Of a stretch of 32,886 nt of DNA, positions 1 to 7,935 are shown one piece after another. The DNA is from JAGXFP01 sp039714535. GTDB taxonomy: Bacteria > Desulfobacterota > Desulfobulbia > Desulfobulbales > JAGXFP01. The DNA is taken from assembly GCA_039714535.1 (NCBI GenBank), contig JBDLJC010000040.1:1-32886 (forward strand), written 5' to 3'. The position numbers and the translations under genes were made by a program. Numbering within the stretch: the stretch's first letter is position 1; the number at the start of each line of letters is the position of its first letter. The notes beneath the pieces were generated by a model. The model worked only from the letters and a program-made list of their open reading frames with translations, did not search any database and was not told where the DNA came from.

Positions 1-1
1 G

Positions 2-127
2 GATGAAGATATCTGTGATCTGATGATTCGATCGGGCTTGGTGATGGAATACGTTGAAGATAAAGTTGATGCCCGCCAACATGATGACTTTGAGTGGAAG
101 GGAGAGAAATTTGCTTGGCCGGGATGA
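2..127 (+). CDS. C-terminal fragment of an unidentified protein
   Basis: An open frame enters from the left edge and runs 41 codons to a TGA. The visible tail is acidic and ends in Trp-Pro-Gly, with a GEKFAWPG terminus. No start codon is in the window and I do not recognise the family. It points towards the following leftward gene, so the two are convergent with about 100 bases between them. It could also be a chance frame, but nothing else occupies this stretch. Confidence 0.4.
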   Translation, partial: DEDICDLMIRSGLVMEYVEDKVDARQHDDFEWKGEKFAWPG

Positions 128-228
128 TGGGGCAGGGGAAAAGATCTACTTCTGTGAAGTTTCTTTATTGAATAGCAGATTGTTGTCTCATTATATCATT
201 GGGCAAAAGGAAAGGTAACTTATCTATC

Positions 229-1182
229 CTACCTTAGTATAGAGGGGAAGAAGATCAGGATAATGCCGATGATGAGCATGATCACGCCGCCGATCGGTTT
301 GGTGTATATGGTGTATTTCTCGCCCAGGGTCGAGGTGACAGCGAAGGCGGCGGTGGCGAAGATCAGCAGGTCATCGAACATGAAGAAGAAATCGTAAAGC
401 AGGATGTACATGTAGTACTGCATGGTGTTGAGCGGACTGATTGACAATATATGGGTGAATACGGCCGGGATGGCGGCGGAGCAAAGGAACTCTATTGAAT
501 TGACCACGAAAGCCAGGGCGATGATCGCAAAGAAGCTGCCGATGGATAACGGGGAGAGCGCCACTTTTTTGATTCGGGCCATGGTCTTGTTCTTTGACTC
601 GTTGTTGCCAATCTCGCAGGTTGGCTGGCCCCGATTTTTGATCGATTCATAGATGCTGACCATCCCAGCCCACAGGGCGAAAAATCCGACCAGGAGAGTC
701 AGTTGCCGGACATAGCCCATGAAGAGGTAGGCGTTGAGCCAGGCGGTCATGAACAGGAAGTAAAGGACCCCCGAGGTAAAGACGAATGAGCCGACGATAA
801 GCCATGTTTTTCTACGGTCCTTGAGAGTGGCGACCAGTGAGATAAGATAAACCAGGACCCACATGGCGCAGGGATTAAGGCCGTCTACCAGACCGAGGAT
901 AATGGCCAGGACCGGCAGTGAGAAATCTTTTGCGTCAATCTCGCCGATGAAGGGGATATCGACAATGGTCGAGGGGGGCGGAAAGTCCGGTTCCAGCGGC
1001 GCCTCGGTTGCGTCGGCCGGGGTGTTTTCTTCAATGCCTGTCTCGGTGGCGACCTCCTGAAAACCATTGTCGATATCATTGGTGATCAGGAAAATAGATA
1101 AAAGGATCAGGCAGATCAGAAACGAATAACGTTTGAACCTGTTTGCAAAGGTCTTTTCCAGGGTTTGCAGGATCAGTTTCAT
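229..1182 (-). CDS. CcdA/DsbD-type transmembrane thiol-redox protein
   Basis: A 317-residue integral membrane protein. One N-terminal membrane segment (about 20-35) is followed by an acidic, proline-rich periplasmic stretch (about 37-85) and then roughly six hydrophobic helices. Two membrane cysteines stand out: Cys105 in a GLNPCAM motif and Cys234 in an EFLCSAAIPA motif. A cysteine pair of this kind in helices 1 and 4 is the signature of the CcdA/DsbD transmembrane domain, which passes reducing equivalents from cytoplasmic thioredoxin to the periplasm. No thioredoxin-like domain is fused, unlike full DsbD. The partner that takes the electrons is not in this window. It stands alone, with no gene close enough to form an operon. 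The family call is firm and the substrate is unknown. Confidence 0.75.
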   Translation of the reverse strand: MKLILQTLEKTFANRFKRYSFLICLILLSIFLITNDIDNGFQEVATETGIEENTPADATEAPLEPDFPPPSTIVDIPFIGEIDAKDFSLPVLAIILGLVDGLNPCAMWVLVYLISLVATLKDRRKTWLIVGSFVFTSGVLYFLFMTAWLNAYLFMGYVRQLTLLVGFFALWAGMVSIYESIKNRGQPTCEIGNNESKNKTMARIKKVALSPLSIGSFFAIIALAFVVNSIEFLCSAAIPAVFTHILSISPLNTMQYYMYILLYDFFFMFDDLLIFATAAFAVTSTLGEKYTIYTKPIGGVIMLIIGIILIFFPSILR

Positions 1183-1528
1183 CTGGCCGCTCTTTTCTTT
1201 ATCATTTGGCGAGGGCCGTAAATATTATTGGGCCTTCAACTTCATTGTCGCATCAATGAGTCGGAAAAGTCAAATGGGGCCGAGAACCAGCAAGCAACCG
1301 CTAAAAATGTTCGCAGATGAGAAGACGGACGTTATTACTGGCAGATATCCTATTTGGTTGAACGCGCAATTTTCGCCTTGAACCAACTTTTGGCCCTGCG
1401 AGTCAAGCTGTACAGCCGTATTTCCTGCGGCGGCAACCCTTGGGTCTCACACTAGGTCTATCAAAGTGGTTTTCTCCTTGCACCTACAGCGGGCTCTTTT
1501 GACGGTGGATTATGGAGAAGATTTTTCG
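1183..1528. other. Intergenic stretch, no gene seen
   Basis: About 350 bases between the CcdA-like gene start and the end of tlyA. Short open frames here have no ribosome binding site or recognisable product. It should hold the promoter of the CcdA-like gene on the minus strand, but I see no convincing -35/-10 pair, and no clear terminator for the tlyA end. Confidence 0.5.
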
Positions 1529-2278
1529 CTAAAAAAGTGGCCGGGGTAAGGGGCGAGTGAAATAGATCAGAAATTCCCGGTTGCCCTTGGGGCCGAGGAG
1601 TGGTGAGGGGCTGAAACCTTGGCAGTTGAGACCAAGGGCGACGCCGAATTCCTCAATCTTCTCGATAGCGGCGGTATGTAGTTCCGGGTCCTTAACCACG
1701 CCGCCCTTGCCAACCTGGCCTTTGCCGACCTCAAATTGAGGTTTGATCAGGGCCAGGATCCCGCCGCCCGGTTTCAGGAAGATCAGCGCCGGTTTGAGCA
1801 GTAGTTCCAGAGAGATGAAAGAGGCGTCGATAACTATTAGATCAATCGGTTCCGGAATGTCGCTGGCCACCAGATGGCGGGCATTGGTTCTTTCCATGAC
1901 CACGACCCGCTCGTCCTGCCGGAGTTTCCAGGCCAACTGGCCATAACCGACATCGATGGCATAAACCCTGCTGGCTCCGCGCTGGAGGAGGCAGTCGGTG
2001 AAACCGCCGGTGGATGCGCCGAAATCGGCGCAGGTTAGTTGTAATGGGTTGATTTTAAAATGATTGAGACCGGCTTCAATTTTGTAACCGCCCCGGCTTA
2101 CATAGGGGCAATCGTTACCCTTGATCTCAATCTGGCAGTCGCTCGGGAATTGTCTGCCGGCCTTATCGGCCATGTGCCCCCCGACGTAGACCTGACCTGC
2201 TGCAATAAGGGCTTGGGCCTTTTGCCGGCTCTCAACCAGATTGCGGGCGAGCAACATCTTGTCCAGCCGTAATTTCAT
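1529..2278 (-). CDS. tlyA: TlyA family rRNA 2'-O-methyltransferase (S4 + FtsJ domains)
   Basis: A 249-residue protein with an N-terminal S4 RNA-binding domain (about 1-60, opening MKLRLDKMLLARNLV) and an FtsJ/RrmJ-type SAM methyltransferase domain. The SAM loop is seen as ADFGASTGGFTD, followed by the VYAIDVGYGQL and VVMERTNARHL motifs typical of TlyA. Members annotated as haemolysin A are now known as ribosomal 2'-O-cytidine methyltransferases that act on 16S and/or 23S rRNA. The start lies 12 bases after the glmM stop on the same strand, so it is probably the last gene of the cdaA-cdaR-glmM transcript. Length and motifs match the family; which nucleotide is modified cannot be told from sequence. 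Confidence 0.9.
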   Translation of the reverse strand: MKLRLDKMLLARNLVESRQKAQALIAAGQVYVGGHMADKAGRQFPSDCQIEIKGNDCPYVSRGGYKIEAGLNHFKINPLQLTCADFGASTGGFTDCLLQRGASRVYAIDVGYGQLAWKLRQDERVVVMERTNARHLVASDIPEPIDLIVIDASFISLELLLKPALIFLKPGGGILALIKPQFEVGKGQVGKGGVVKDPELHTAAIEKIEEFGVALGLNCQGFSPSPLLGPKGNREFLIYFTRPLPRPLF

Positions 2279-2290
2279 CGGCTGGGCCGG

Positions 2291-3640
2291 TTATTGATCG
2301 GCATGGTGGATCATTTCGCAGAGTTCATCTGCCATGGTGTTGATCTGTGCTTCGTCCTGACCTTCGACCATCACCCTGATGACCGGTTCGGTACCGGAAG
2401 GTCTGACCAGGATGCGGCCGGTTTTACCCAATTTCTGCTCAAGGGCGGTAATTTTTTCGCTGAAACCCTTGATCCGGGTATGATCTATTTTGCTCTTGGT
2501 CCGGACGTTCTTCAGGGTCTGGGGAAATGACTCCATGATCGTGGCCAGCTCCGAGATTGATTTGTCGCGTTTGATCATTATGGCCATTAATTGCAGGGCG
2601 GCGAGGATGCCGTCGCCGGTGGTATTATGATCCAGAAAAATCAGGTGGCCCGACTGCTCGCCGCCAAAATTATAACCACTGTTGCGCATCGCTTCGACAA
2701 CATAACGGTCGCCGACCTGGGTGCGGATCATCGTACCGCCCATGTTTTGCATGGCGATGTCCAGACCAAGATTACTCATCACCGTGGTCACTAAAGTCTT
2801 TTTCTTGAGTTGCTGGCGGGCCATCAATTCCGAAGCACAGATTGCCATGATATGGTCGCCGTCAATTATCCGGCCCTTCTCATCAACAACAATGAGCCGG
2901 TCGCCGTCGCCGTCCAGGGCGATACCGATGTCGGCGCCAACCTCTTTGACCTTCTCTGCCATAAGTTGGGGGTAGAGGGCGCCGCATTCATGGTTGATGT
3001 TCCTGCCATCCGGCGTCACCCCCAAGGCGGTAACTTTGGCGCCCAGTTCTTCGAAGACATGGGGCGCGACCCCGTAAGTTGCCCCGTTGGCGCAATCCAG
3101 GACGATGTGGAAACCGTCCAGGGCGTATTGTTTCGGAAAGGTGTTTTTGAGAAAGACTGTGTAGCGACCGCGGGCGTCATCGATGCGAAAGGCCTTGCCT
3201 ACTTCTTCGGCAATTGGCCGCAGGTCATCGATTTTCTTGGAAAAAATAAGTTCTTCAATCTTAAGTTCCTGCTGGTCGGGAAGTTTATAGCCGTCGCGGG
3301 AAAAGATCTTGATGCCGTTGTCCTGAAAAGGATTATGGGAGGCGGAAATAACCACTCCGGCATCGGCTCGCATGCTGGTGGTGATAAAAGCGATGCCCGG
3401 GGTGGGCAGGGGGCCAACCAGGAGAACGTCGACTCCCATTGAACAGATGCCGGCAGCCAGGGCGTTTTCGATCATGTAGCCGGAGAGACGGGTGTCTTTA
3501 CCGATCACGATCCGGTGGTCGGGCTTCATATCCTTGACCAGAAAGGCAATACCCCGGCCAATCTGCATTGCTATCTCGGTGGTCATTGGGAAGATGTTGG
3601 CTACTCCCCTGACCCCGTCGGTTCCGAAAAGTTTTCTCAT
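2291..3640 (-). CDS. glmM: Phosphoglucosamine mutase
   Basis: GlmM converts glucosamine-6-phosphate to glucosamine-1-phosphate, the step before UDP-GlcNAc in peptidoglycan and LPS synthesis. The 449 residues match the usual family length. Visible motifs are the N-terminal KLFGTDGVRGVAN, the phosphoserine loop ISASHNPFQDNG (active Ser101), the metal loop DGDGDR near residue 245, the sugar-binding GGEQSGH and the phosphate-binding RPSGTEPVIRVM near the C-terminus. The start ATG overlaps the cdaR stop in an ATGA arrangement, pointing to translational coupling. Placement directly after cdaA and cdaR is the classic c-di-AMP module, in which CdaA and GlmM are known to interact in Firmicutes. Confidence 0.97.
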   Translation of the reverse strand: MRKLFGTDGVRGVANIFPMTTEIAMQIGRGIAFLVKDMKPDHRIVIGKDTRLSGYMIENALAAGICSMGVDVLLVGPLPTPGIAFITTSMRADAGVVISASHNPFQDNGIKIFSRDGYKLPDQQELKIEELIFSKKIDDLRPIAEEVGKAFRIDDARGRYTVFLKNTFPKQYALDGFHIVLDCANGATYGVAPHVFEELGAKVTALGVTPDGRNINHECGALYPQLMAEKVKEVGADIGIALDGDGDRLIVVDEKGRIIDGDHIMAICASELMARQQLKKKTLVTTVMSNLGLDIAMQNMGGTMIRTQVGDRYVVEAMRNSGYNFGGEQSGHLIFLDHNTTGDGILAALQLMAIMIKRDKSISELATIMESFPQTLKNVRTKSKIDHTRIKGFSEKITALEQKLGKTGRILVRPSGTEPVIRVMVEGQDEAQINTMADELCEMIHHADQ

Positions 3641-4677
3641 TGCTCTTGTTGTTCCTGTGAAACCTTAAAAGGTGGGGGCGATGATTGGCGGTTTTTCATG
3701 GCAGCCTGAGGTGAACTTATCCCGATTTTAATCCGGGCCGGGATAATTTCCTTTACTATAATGTCCGGGGGGTTGGAAATGATTCTGACCGGCAATTCGT
3801 GGCTGCCCGGCGGCAGGTTGTCGGCATCAAGGACGGCCTTGAAGTGAAAGTTCTGTGCATCTTTGCCGGCCAGATTGTAGGGGAGCTCAGTTTTGATATT
3901 GACCTGGTGGTAGTCAAGTCGATAGATGGTGCGTTTCGCTTCGTGATTAAATTCTACCGGTATGCCTTTGAATTCACGAACCACCAGTTTTTCTCTGATT
4001 AGAACATTCACGGAGATTTCTGGTTCGCCGATGAGTTCGGTGATTTCCTCCCTGACGTCCAAGGGGATCTGGATGGTGAAGTCGGTTTTTCGACCGGTGA
4101 TGTCGATTGGCTTGGTCAGCAGGAAGACCTCTTTTTCTAAAATGCTTGCCGACGCAGTCAGGCCAAGGGTTGGCGGATTGGCAATAAATGCGGCGACCTC
4201 GTAACCGGTAGCCGCTTTACCTTTTAATACCGGTTTGATCGGTAGTTCTTTGGCAAGTAACCGGTCGATGGTCAACGTTATAAGGGCAGGTCGAATATTC
4301 TGGATCTGCACGCCCTTCGTTATTTTTATCGATTCAGGCGTGTTCTTAATCACATGACTGCCGGGTTGGGCATTGGCCAGATCCACCGGTCTGGTGATAT
4401 GCTGGCTGGAGATGTTGCGCACCAGCCCCCGGGGGCCGTTGATTGTTACCTCTATCTGTTTTCGGAACTGGTTGGAAATTACCAGGTCTTGTGGCAGATT
4501 GGTTATCTCCATTCCCACATAGATCGTGGTGTCAACCTTGTCTTCCCCGACTACGAAATACCAGAGGAAGACCGCGAAGAAAAGTGATACCAGTTTAAGG
4601 ATCAGGTTCTTGGGTAGGTTCTCCGGCACTTTTAATAAGTGCTGTATTTTTATGATCTGCTTAACCAGTTTTTCCAT
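3637..4677 (-). CDS. cdaR: YbbR-domain protein, CdaA regulator
   Basis: A 346-residue protein with one N-terminal membrane helix (about 26-45, containing FFAVFLWYFVVG) and a long extracytoplasmic part made of YbbR-like beta repeats. The repeats show recurring patterns such as ITRPVDLANAQPGSHVI and LDADNLPPGSHELPVRI, in which a PGSH/LPV turn is repeated. In Firmicutes CdaR binds CdaA through its membrane segment and modulates c-di-AMP synthesis. The gene overlaps cdaA by 28 bases upstream and glmM by 4 bases downstream, so the three are surely co-translated. Family and context are clear; whether it activates or inhibits the cyclase here is unknown. Confidence 0.88.
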   Translation of the reverse strand: MEKLVKQIIKIQHLLKVPENLPKNLILKLVSLFFAVFLWYFVVGEDKVDTTIYVGMEITNLPQDLVISNQFRKQIEVTINGPRGLVRNISSQHITRPVDLANAQPGSHVIKNTPESIKITKGVQIQNIRPALITLTIDRLLAKELPIKPVLKGKAATGYEVAAFIANPPTLGLTASASILEKEVFLLTKPIDITGRKTDFTIQIPLDVREEITELIGEPEISVNVLIREKLVVREFKGIPVEFNHEAKRTIYRLDYHQVNIKTELPYNLAGKDAQNFHFKAVLDADNLPPGSHELPVRIISNPPDIIVKEIIPARIKIGISSPQAAMKNRQSSPPPFKVSQEQQEQ

Positions 4678-5441
4678 GGGTGTCTTTGGTCTTCTCTGGA
4701 GACGAATATCGCTTCCAGCCGATTTTTCAAGGAATTTGCGTCCAGGTCAGACGTTATGGCGCCGTGCTGGATCAGGGAAATACGCCCGGTTTCTTCGGAG
4801 ACAACAACAATAACGGCATCGGATTCTTCAGACAGGCCGATGGCGGCTCGATGCCTGGTACCAAGCATTTTGCTGATGTAGGGATTCTTGGTCAGTGGCA
4901 GAACACAGCCGGCTGTCAGGATCCTGCCCAAACGGATGATAACCCCGCCGTCATGTAAGGGCGAGGTTGTCTGGAAAAGGCTGATCAGTAATTCTTTACT
5001 TAATTCGGCATCAACTCTCTGGCCTGCATCAATATAGTCTTTAAGCCCTGTTTCCCGGGCAAGGATGATTAGGGCGCCTGTGCGTCTGTGAGCCATGTAG
5101 CGGGCGGCCTTGACTACTTCTTCCATGGAATGGGCCGTGTTCTCAAAGCTTTTGGCGAACGTGGTCTGGCCGACCTGGGTCAAGGCGCGCCTGATATCGC
5201 GTTGGAAAATAATGATGATTATCAGGAAAATGGAACTCAGGAAGGTATTTAAAATCCAATACAGGGTAATGAGGCCGAGCTGTTTGGCCCCGAAATAGGC
5301 AAAAATGATAATGGCGATACCGGCCAGCATCTGCGCTGCTCTGGTCCCCCTGATAATAAGCAGAACTCGATAGATGATGAACCAGACTATCAGGATGTCG
5401 AAAAAATCCTGCCAGCGTAGTGATGTGAGTATGTCGAACAT
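4650..5441 (-). CDS. cdaA: Membrane diadenylate cyclase CdaA
   Basis: CdaA joins two ATP molecules into cyclic di-AMP at the inner face of the membrane. The 263 residues show three N-terminal helices (about 12-30, 36-52, 60-80), then a DAC (DisA_N) catalytic domain with TGALIILARETGL (121-133), the DG motif at 164-166 and RHR at 196-198 followed by AAIGLSEESDA. The metal-binding motif reads Asp-Gly-Gly where the family normally has Asp-Gly-Ala. The start matches the typical MFDILTSLRWQD opening of the family. No Shine-Dalgarno sequence precedes it, and a TATAAT box sits only 13 bases upstream of the ATG, so the mRNA leader may be very short. It is the first gene of the cdaA-cdaR-glmM-tlyA operon. 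Confidence 0.93.
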   Translation of the reverse strand: MFDILTSLRWQDFFDILIVWFIIYRVLLIIRGTRAAQMLAGIAIIIFAYFGAKQLGLITLYWILNTFLSSIFLIIIIIFQRDIRRALTQVGQTTFAKSFENTAHSMEEVVKAARYMAHRRTGALIILARETGLKDYIDAGQRVDAELSKELLISLFQTTSPLHDGGVIIRLGRILTAGCVLPLTKNPYISKMLGTRHRAAIGLSEESDAVIVVVSEETGRISLIQHGAITSDLDANSLKNRLEAIFVSREDQRHPWKNWLSRS

Positions 5442-5454
5442 TAAAGGACGCTAT

Positions 5455-5460
5455 ATTATA
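5455..5460 (-). promoter_or_regulatory. Possible -10 box of the cdaA operon
   Basis: A perfect TATAAT on the minus strand ends 13 bases before the cdaA ATG. No good -35 hexamer lies at 16-18 bases spacing. If used, transcription would begin about 6 bases before the start codon, giving a nearly leaderless mRNA, which agrees with the missing Shine-Dalgarno sequence. Confidence 0.28.
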
Positions 5461-5598
5461 AGGTATATAAAATTAACCGGGGAGCTCTTTATGGTTTGAT
5501 TACCAAAAAAAGGTTGCCGGGTTTCTTGTAAAATAGTTCCGGTCGGATGTGGCCGGTGTATATAATGATTGGATTTGACTATAAAAAAGGGCTAATCC

Positions 5599-5638
5599 GG
5601 TTTGTCTAAGGCCAAACCTAATCCGTTCCGTTGGACGG
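5599..5638. other. Two adjacent hairpins between cdaA and rpsT
   Basis: Two stems follow each other: GGTTTG/CAAACC with an 8-base loop (5599-5618) and CCGTTC/GGACGG with a CGTT loop and one G-T pair (5623-5638). They lie in a 540-base non-coding gap between the divergent cdaA and rpsT. No long T-run follows. They could be part of a leader or small RNA, or chance. Confidence 0.3.
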
Positions 5639-5844
5639 AGGTTTTAATAATTAGGTGGAAAAGGTTGATCCGGTCTCGGACAATATCACAATCACATATA
5701 ATTTATAAACAGAATAAAGTTTACAGAGCAAGCATAAATTGCTGATTTTATAAAATAAATGTATTCTATGGTTGATTTTCGGGTGAAGGGTTTAGCTGAC
5801 GATACCGGTAAATGAAAAAAATCAATGGAGTTCCTTTTAGATTC

Positions 5845-5873
5845 TTGACATTTTTGGGTATTTAATTTAGTTT
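5845..5873 (+). promoter_or_regulatory. Candidate sigma-70 promoter of rpsT
   Basis: A consensus TTGACA (5845-5850) is followed after 17 bases by TAGTTT (5868-5873), which keeps the conserved T1, A2 and T6 of the -10 box. Transcription would start near 5880, leaving a leader of about 100 bases before the rpsT start codon. Confidence 0.45.
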
Positions 5874-5983
5874 CACTTCCTTTCAGGGGATCCATATGCA
5901 ATTTATGCCTATGTCAGGTAGCAAGTGTCCCCCCCTTATCATGGTTGTATTTTTTGAAATTTTTTGGAAAACAGGAGTCCGTT

Positions 5984-6259
5984 TTGGCTAATCATAAATC
6001 AGCATTAAAGAGACATCGTCAGAGCCTGGTTCGTCGTACCCGCAACCGCGCTATTAAATCTGTGCTTAGAAGTTCGATTAAGACAGTTCGGGTCGCCGTT
6101 GAGGAGAATTCCCTGGAGGATGCCCAGGCCGCTCTCAAGGTAGCAATCCCGACCATTAACCGGGCTGCCAGTAAGGGCACGATCCACAAGTGTAATGCTG
6201 CCAGAAAGGTTTCCCGCTTGACCAAGAGTGTCAATGCCCTTGCTGCTGCAAGTGCCTAG
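5984..6259 (+). CDS. rpsT: 30S ribosomal protein S20
   Basis: S20 binds 16S rRNA early in small-subunit assembly. The 91-residue product opens ANHKSALKRHRQS after the initiator, has the Lys/Arg-rich N-terminal helix and the INRAASKGTIHKCNAARKVSRL core, and ends in an alanine-rich tail. The start chosen is TTG at 5984: AGGAG (5973-5977) lies 6 bases before it and the mature sequence begins at Ala as in all S20 proteins. The frame can be extended 13 codons upstream to another TTG, but that extension is AT-rich and unlike the family. E. coli rpsT also starts with UUG, where the weak codon takes part in autoregulation. A hairpin terminator follows about 90 bases downstream. Confidence 0.95.
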   Translation: MANHKSALKRHRQSLVRRTRNRAIKSVLRSSIKTVRVAVEENSLEDAQAALKVAIPTINRAASKGTIHKCNAARKVSRLTKSVNALAAASA

Positions 6260-6264
6260 TAATT

Positions 6265-6300
6265 GCTTGATTTTGTAGGTTTCTGCCTGCTTGATTTTGT
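6265..6300. repeat. 12-bp direct repeat between rpsT and trpE
   Basis: GCTTGATTTTGT occurs at 6265-6276 and again at 6289-6300, exactly 24 bases apart, which is a little over two DNA turns. The position just after rpsT and before the trp operon would suit an operator or a slipped repeat. No protein can be assigned. Confidence 0.4.
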
Positions 6301-6351
6301 CCTTGCCGTATATCGGGAAGAATTAGATCATGAACCATATTTGTATTGAAT

Positions 6352-6390
6352 AAAAAGCCATGCAGGGTATCGTCCTTGTCTGGCTTTTTT
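6352..6390 (+). terminator. Hairpin terminator after rpsT / possible trp attenuator
   Basis: AAAAAGCCA (6352-6360) pairs with TGGCTTTTT (6381-6389), with additional AGG/CCT pairing inside, and a run of eight T ends the structure. It lies about 93 bases after rpsT and 45 bases before trpE. It most simply ends rpsT transcription. If the trp promoter lies between rpsT and the hairpin, it could instead work as an attenuator. Confidence 0.7.
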
Positions 6391-6434
6391 TTGTCTAAAC
6401 TAAATAACTTCTGAAACGACTTCCGAGTTCTTTT

Positions 6435-7913
6435 ATGTGCCAACCATCCCTGACAGTTTTTAAAGAGCTTGCCTCCGAAGCTGGTTTGATTCCGGTGCAT
6501 AGGGAGATAATAGCTGATCTTGATACGCCCTTAACCGTCTTTGCCAAGATCGCCGGAGACCAGTCCCATGCTTTCCTATTCGAGAGTCTTGAAGGCGGGG
6601 AAAAGTGGGGTCGGTACTCTTTTATAGGGTATGATCCTCTGGTCCTCTTCGAAAGTTGCGGCGATAGAGTTTCTCTGGTGCGGAACGGGCGTGAGGAGAT
6701 TAGGGAGGGCAACCCTCTGGATCTTCTGCGGGAGCTTGTCGAGTCTTTTAAGGTTAGCAATCAATCTGAATATCTTCCCCGGTTTTTCGGAGGAGCAGTC
6801 GGTTTTCTCGGTTACGATATGGTTCGTTTCATGGAAAAGCTGCCCAGTTTAAAGGAACCGCTGGCCGGTTTTCCTGACAGTTCTTTCATGATTCCCCGGA
6901 TGGTTCTCATCTATGACAACCTCAAACAAACCCTGACCGTGGTCAATTGCGTTGAGATTGAACCCGGCCAGGACCTGGCTGACCAATACCAGGCCGCTGT
7001 ATCCCGCATTGACGATGTCGTGGCCCGGATTGGTGGGCCGGTGCCCGCCGATTTGGCCGCCAAGGCACAAGCCGATGTTGATCATCAATTTGTCTCAAAT
7101 ATGAGTGACAGCTCTTTTAAGGGGATGGTCGCAAAGGCCAAGGAGTACATCCTTTCCGGGGATATTATCCAAGTTGTCCTGTCCCAGCGTTTTCATACCC
7201 GGACCGATCTTTCACCTTTTCAGCTTTATCGGGCCTTGCGCCACATTAATCCCAGTCCATATTTATTTTATTTAAAACAGAACGATCTGGTCCATATCGG
7301 TTCTTCGCCGGAAATTCTGGTGCGCTTGGAGCAGGATGATATTGAATTGCGGCCGATTGCCGGCACCAGGCGGCGGGGCGAAACCCCGGAAGAAGATCTT
7401 GCCCTTGAGCAGGAACTTTTGGCCGATCCCAAGGAACGGGCTGAGCATCTGATGCTGGTCGATCTGGGCCGTAATGATGTTGGTCGGGTTTCTATGCATG
7501 GTCAGGTAGAAACCCGTGATCTGATGCTCATCGAGCGCTACAGTCATGTGATGCATATCGTTTCCAGTGTCCATGGCCGTCTGGCCTCCGGCCATGATCA
7601 ATTCGATGTCTTAAGCGCCTGTTTCCCGGCCGGGACGGTCAGCGGCGCCCCGAAGATCAGGGCCATGGAGATAATTGAGGAACTTGAACCGGAGCGGCGG
7701 GGGCCCTATGCCGGGGCTGTTGGTTATTTTGGCTTTTCCGGCAATATGGATTTTTGTATAACCATCCGCACCTTTATTCAGAAGGGTCGGGACCTGTGGA
7801 TCCAGGCCGGAGCCGGGATTGTTGCTGATTCCGATCCGCAGCTTGAATATGAAGAGACAATTAACAAGTCAATGGGATTGCGCCGGGCAGTTGAGCTGGC
7901 CGAGAAATGGTAA
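6435..7913 (+). CDS. trpE: Anthranilate synthase component I
   Basis: TrpE makes anthranilate from chorismate, using ammonia delivered by TrpG, the first committed step to tryptophan. The 492 residues include an N-terminal region with FLFESLEGGEKWGRYSFIG, the position of the LLES-type tryptophan-binding (feedback) site. The chorismate-binding domain shows IGSSPEILVRL, PIAGTRRRGETPEED, LMLVDLGRNDVGRV, YSHVMHIVSSV, FPAGTVSGAPKIRAMEII and IQAGAGIVADSDP. All expected catalytic motifs are present. The TFVKE-like upstream region has only a weak ribosome binding site before the ATG. It leads the operon trpE-G-D-C-F. It is TrpE rather than PabB because of this context and the feedback-site region. 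Confidence 0.95.
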   Translation: MCQPSLTVFKELASEAGLIPVHREIIADLDTPLTVFAKIAGDQSHAFLFESLEGGEKWGRYSFIGYDPLVLFESCGDRVSLVRNGREEIREGNPLDLLRELVESFKVSNQSEYLPRFFGGAVGFLGYDMVRFMEKLPSLKEPLAGFPDSSFMIPRMVLIYDNLKQTLTVVNCVEIEPGQDLADQYQAAVSRIDDVVARIGGPVPADLAAKAQADVDHQFVSNMSDSSFKGMVAKAKEYILSGDIIQVVLSQRFHTRTDLSPFQLYRALRHINPSPYLFYLKQNDLVHIGSSPEILVRLEQDDIELRPIAGTRRRGETPEEDLALEQELLADPKERAEHLMLVDLGRNDVGRVSMHGQVETRDLMLIERYSHVMHIVSSVHGRLASGHDQFDVLSACFPAGTVSGAPKIRAMEIIEELEPERRGPYAGAVGYFGFSGNMDFCITIRTFIQKGRDLWIQAGAGIVADSDPQLEYEETINKSMGLRRAVELAEKW

Positions 7914-7935
7914 TGGCTGATCGGGGCTTGCTGAA

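Noticed and set aside
1133..1381. An 82-codon frame across the CcdA-like gene start
   Set aside because: It overlaps the real gene antisense and has no coding character beyond it.
5692..5901. A 69-codon frame in the cdaA-rpsT gap
   Set aside because: AT-rich, no ribosome binding site, and it overlaps the likely rpsT promoter.
6330..6353. A short frame (MNHICIE) before trpE as a trp leader peptide
   Set aside because: It has no tryptophan codons, and alternative pairing with the hairpin is not evident.
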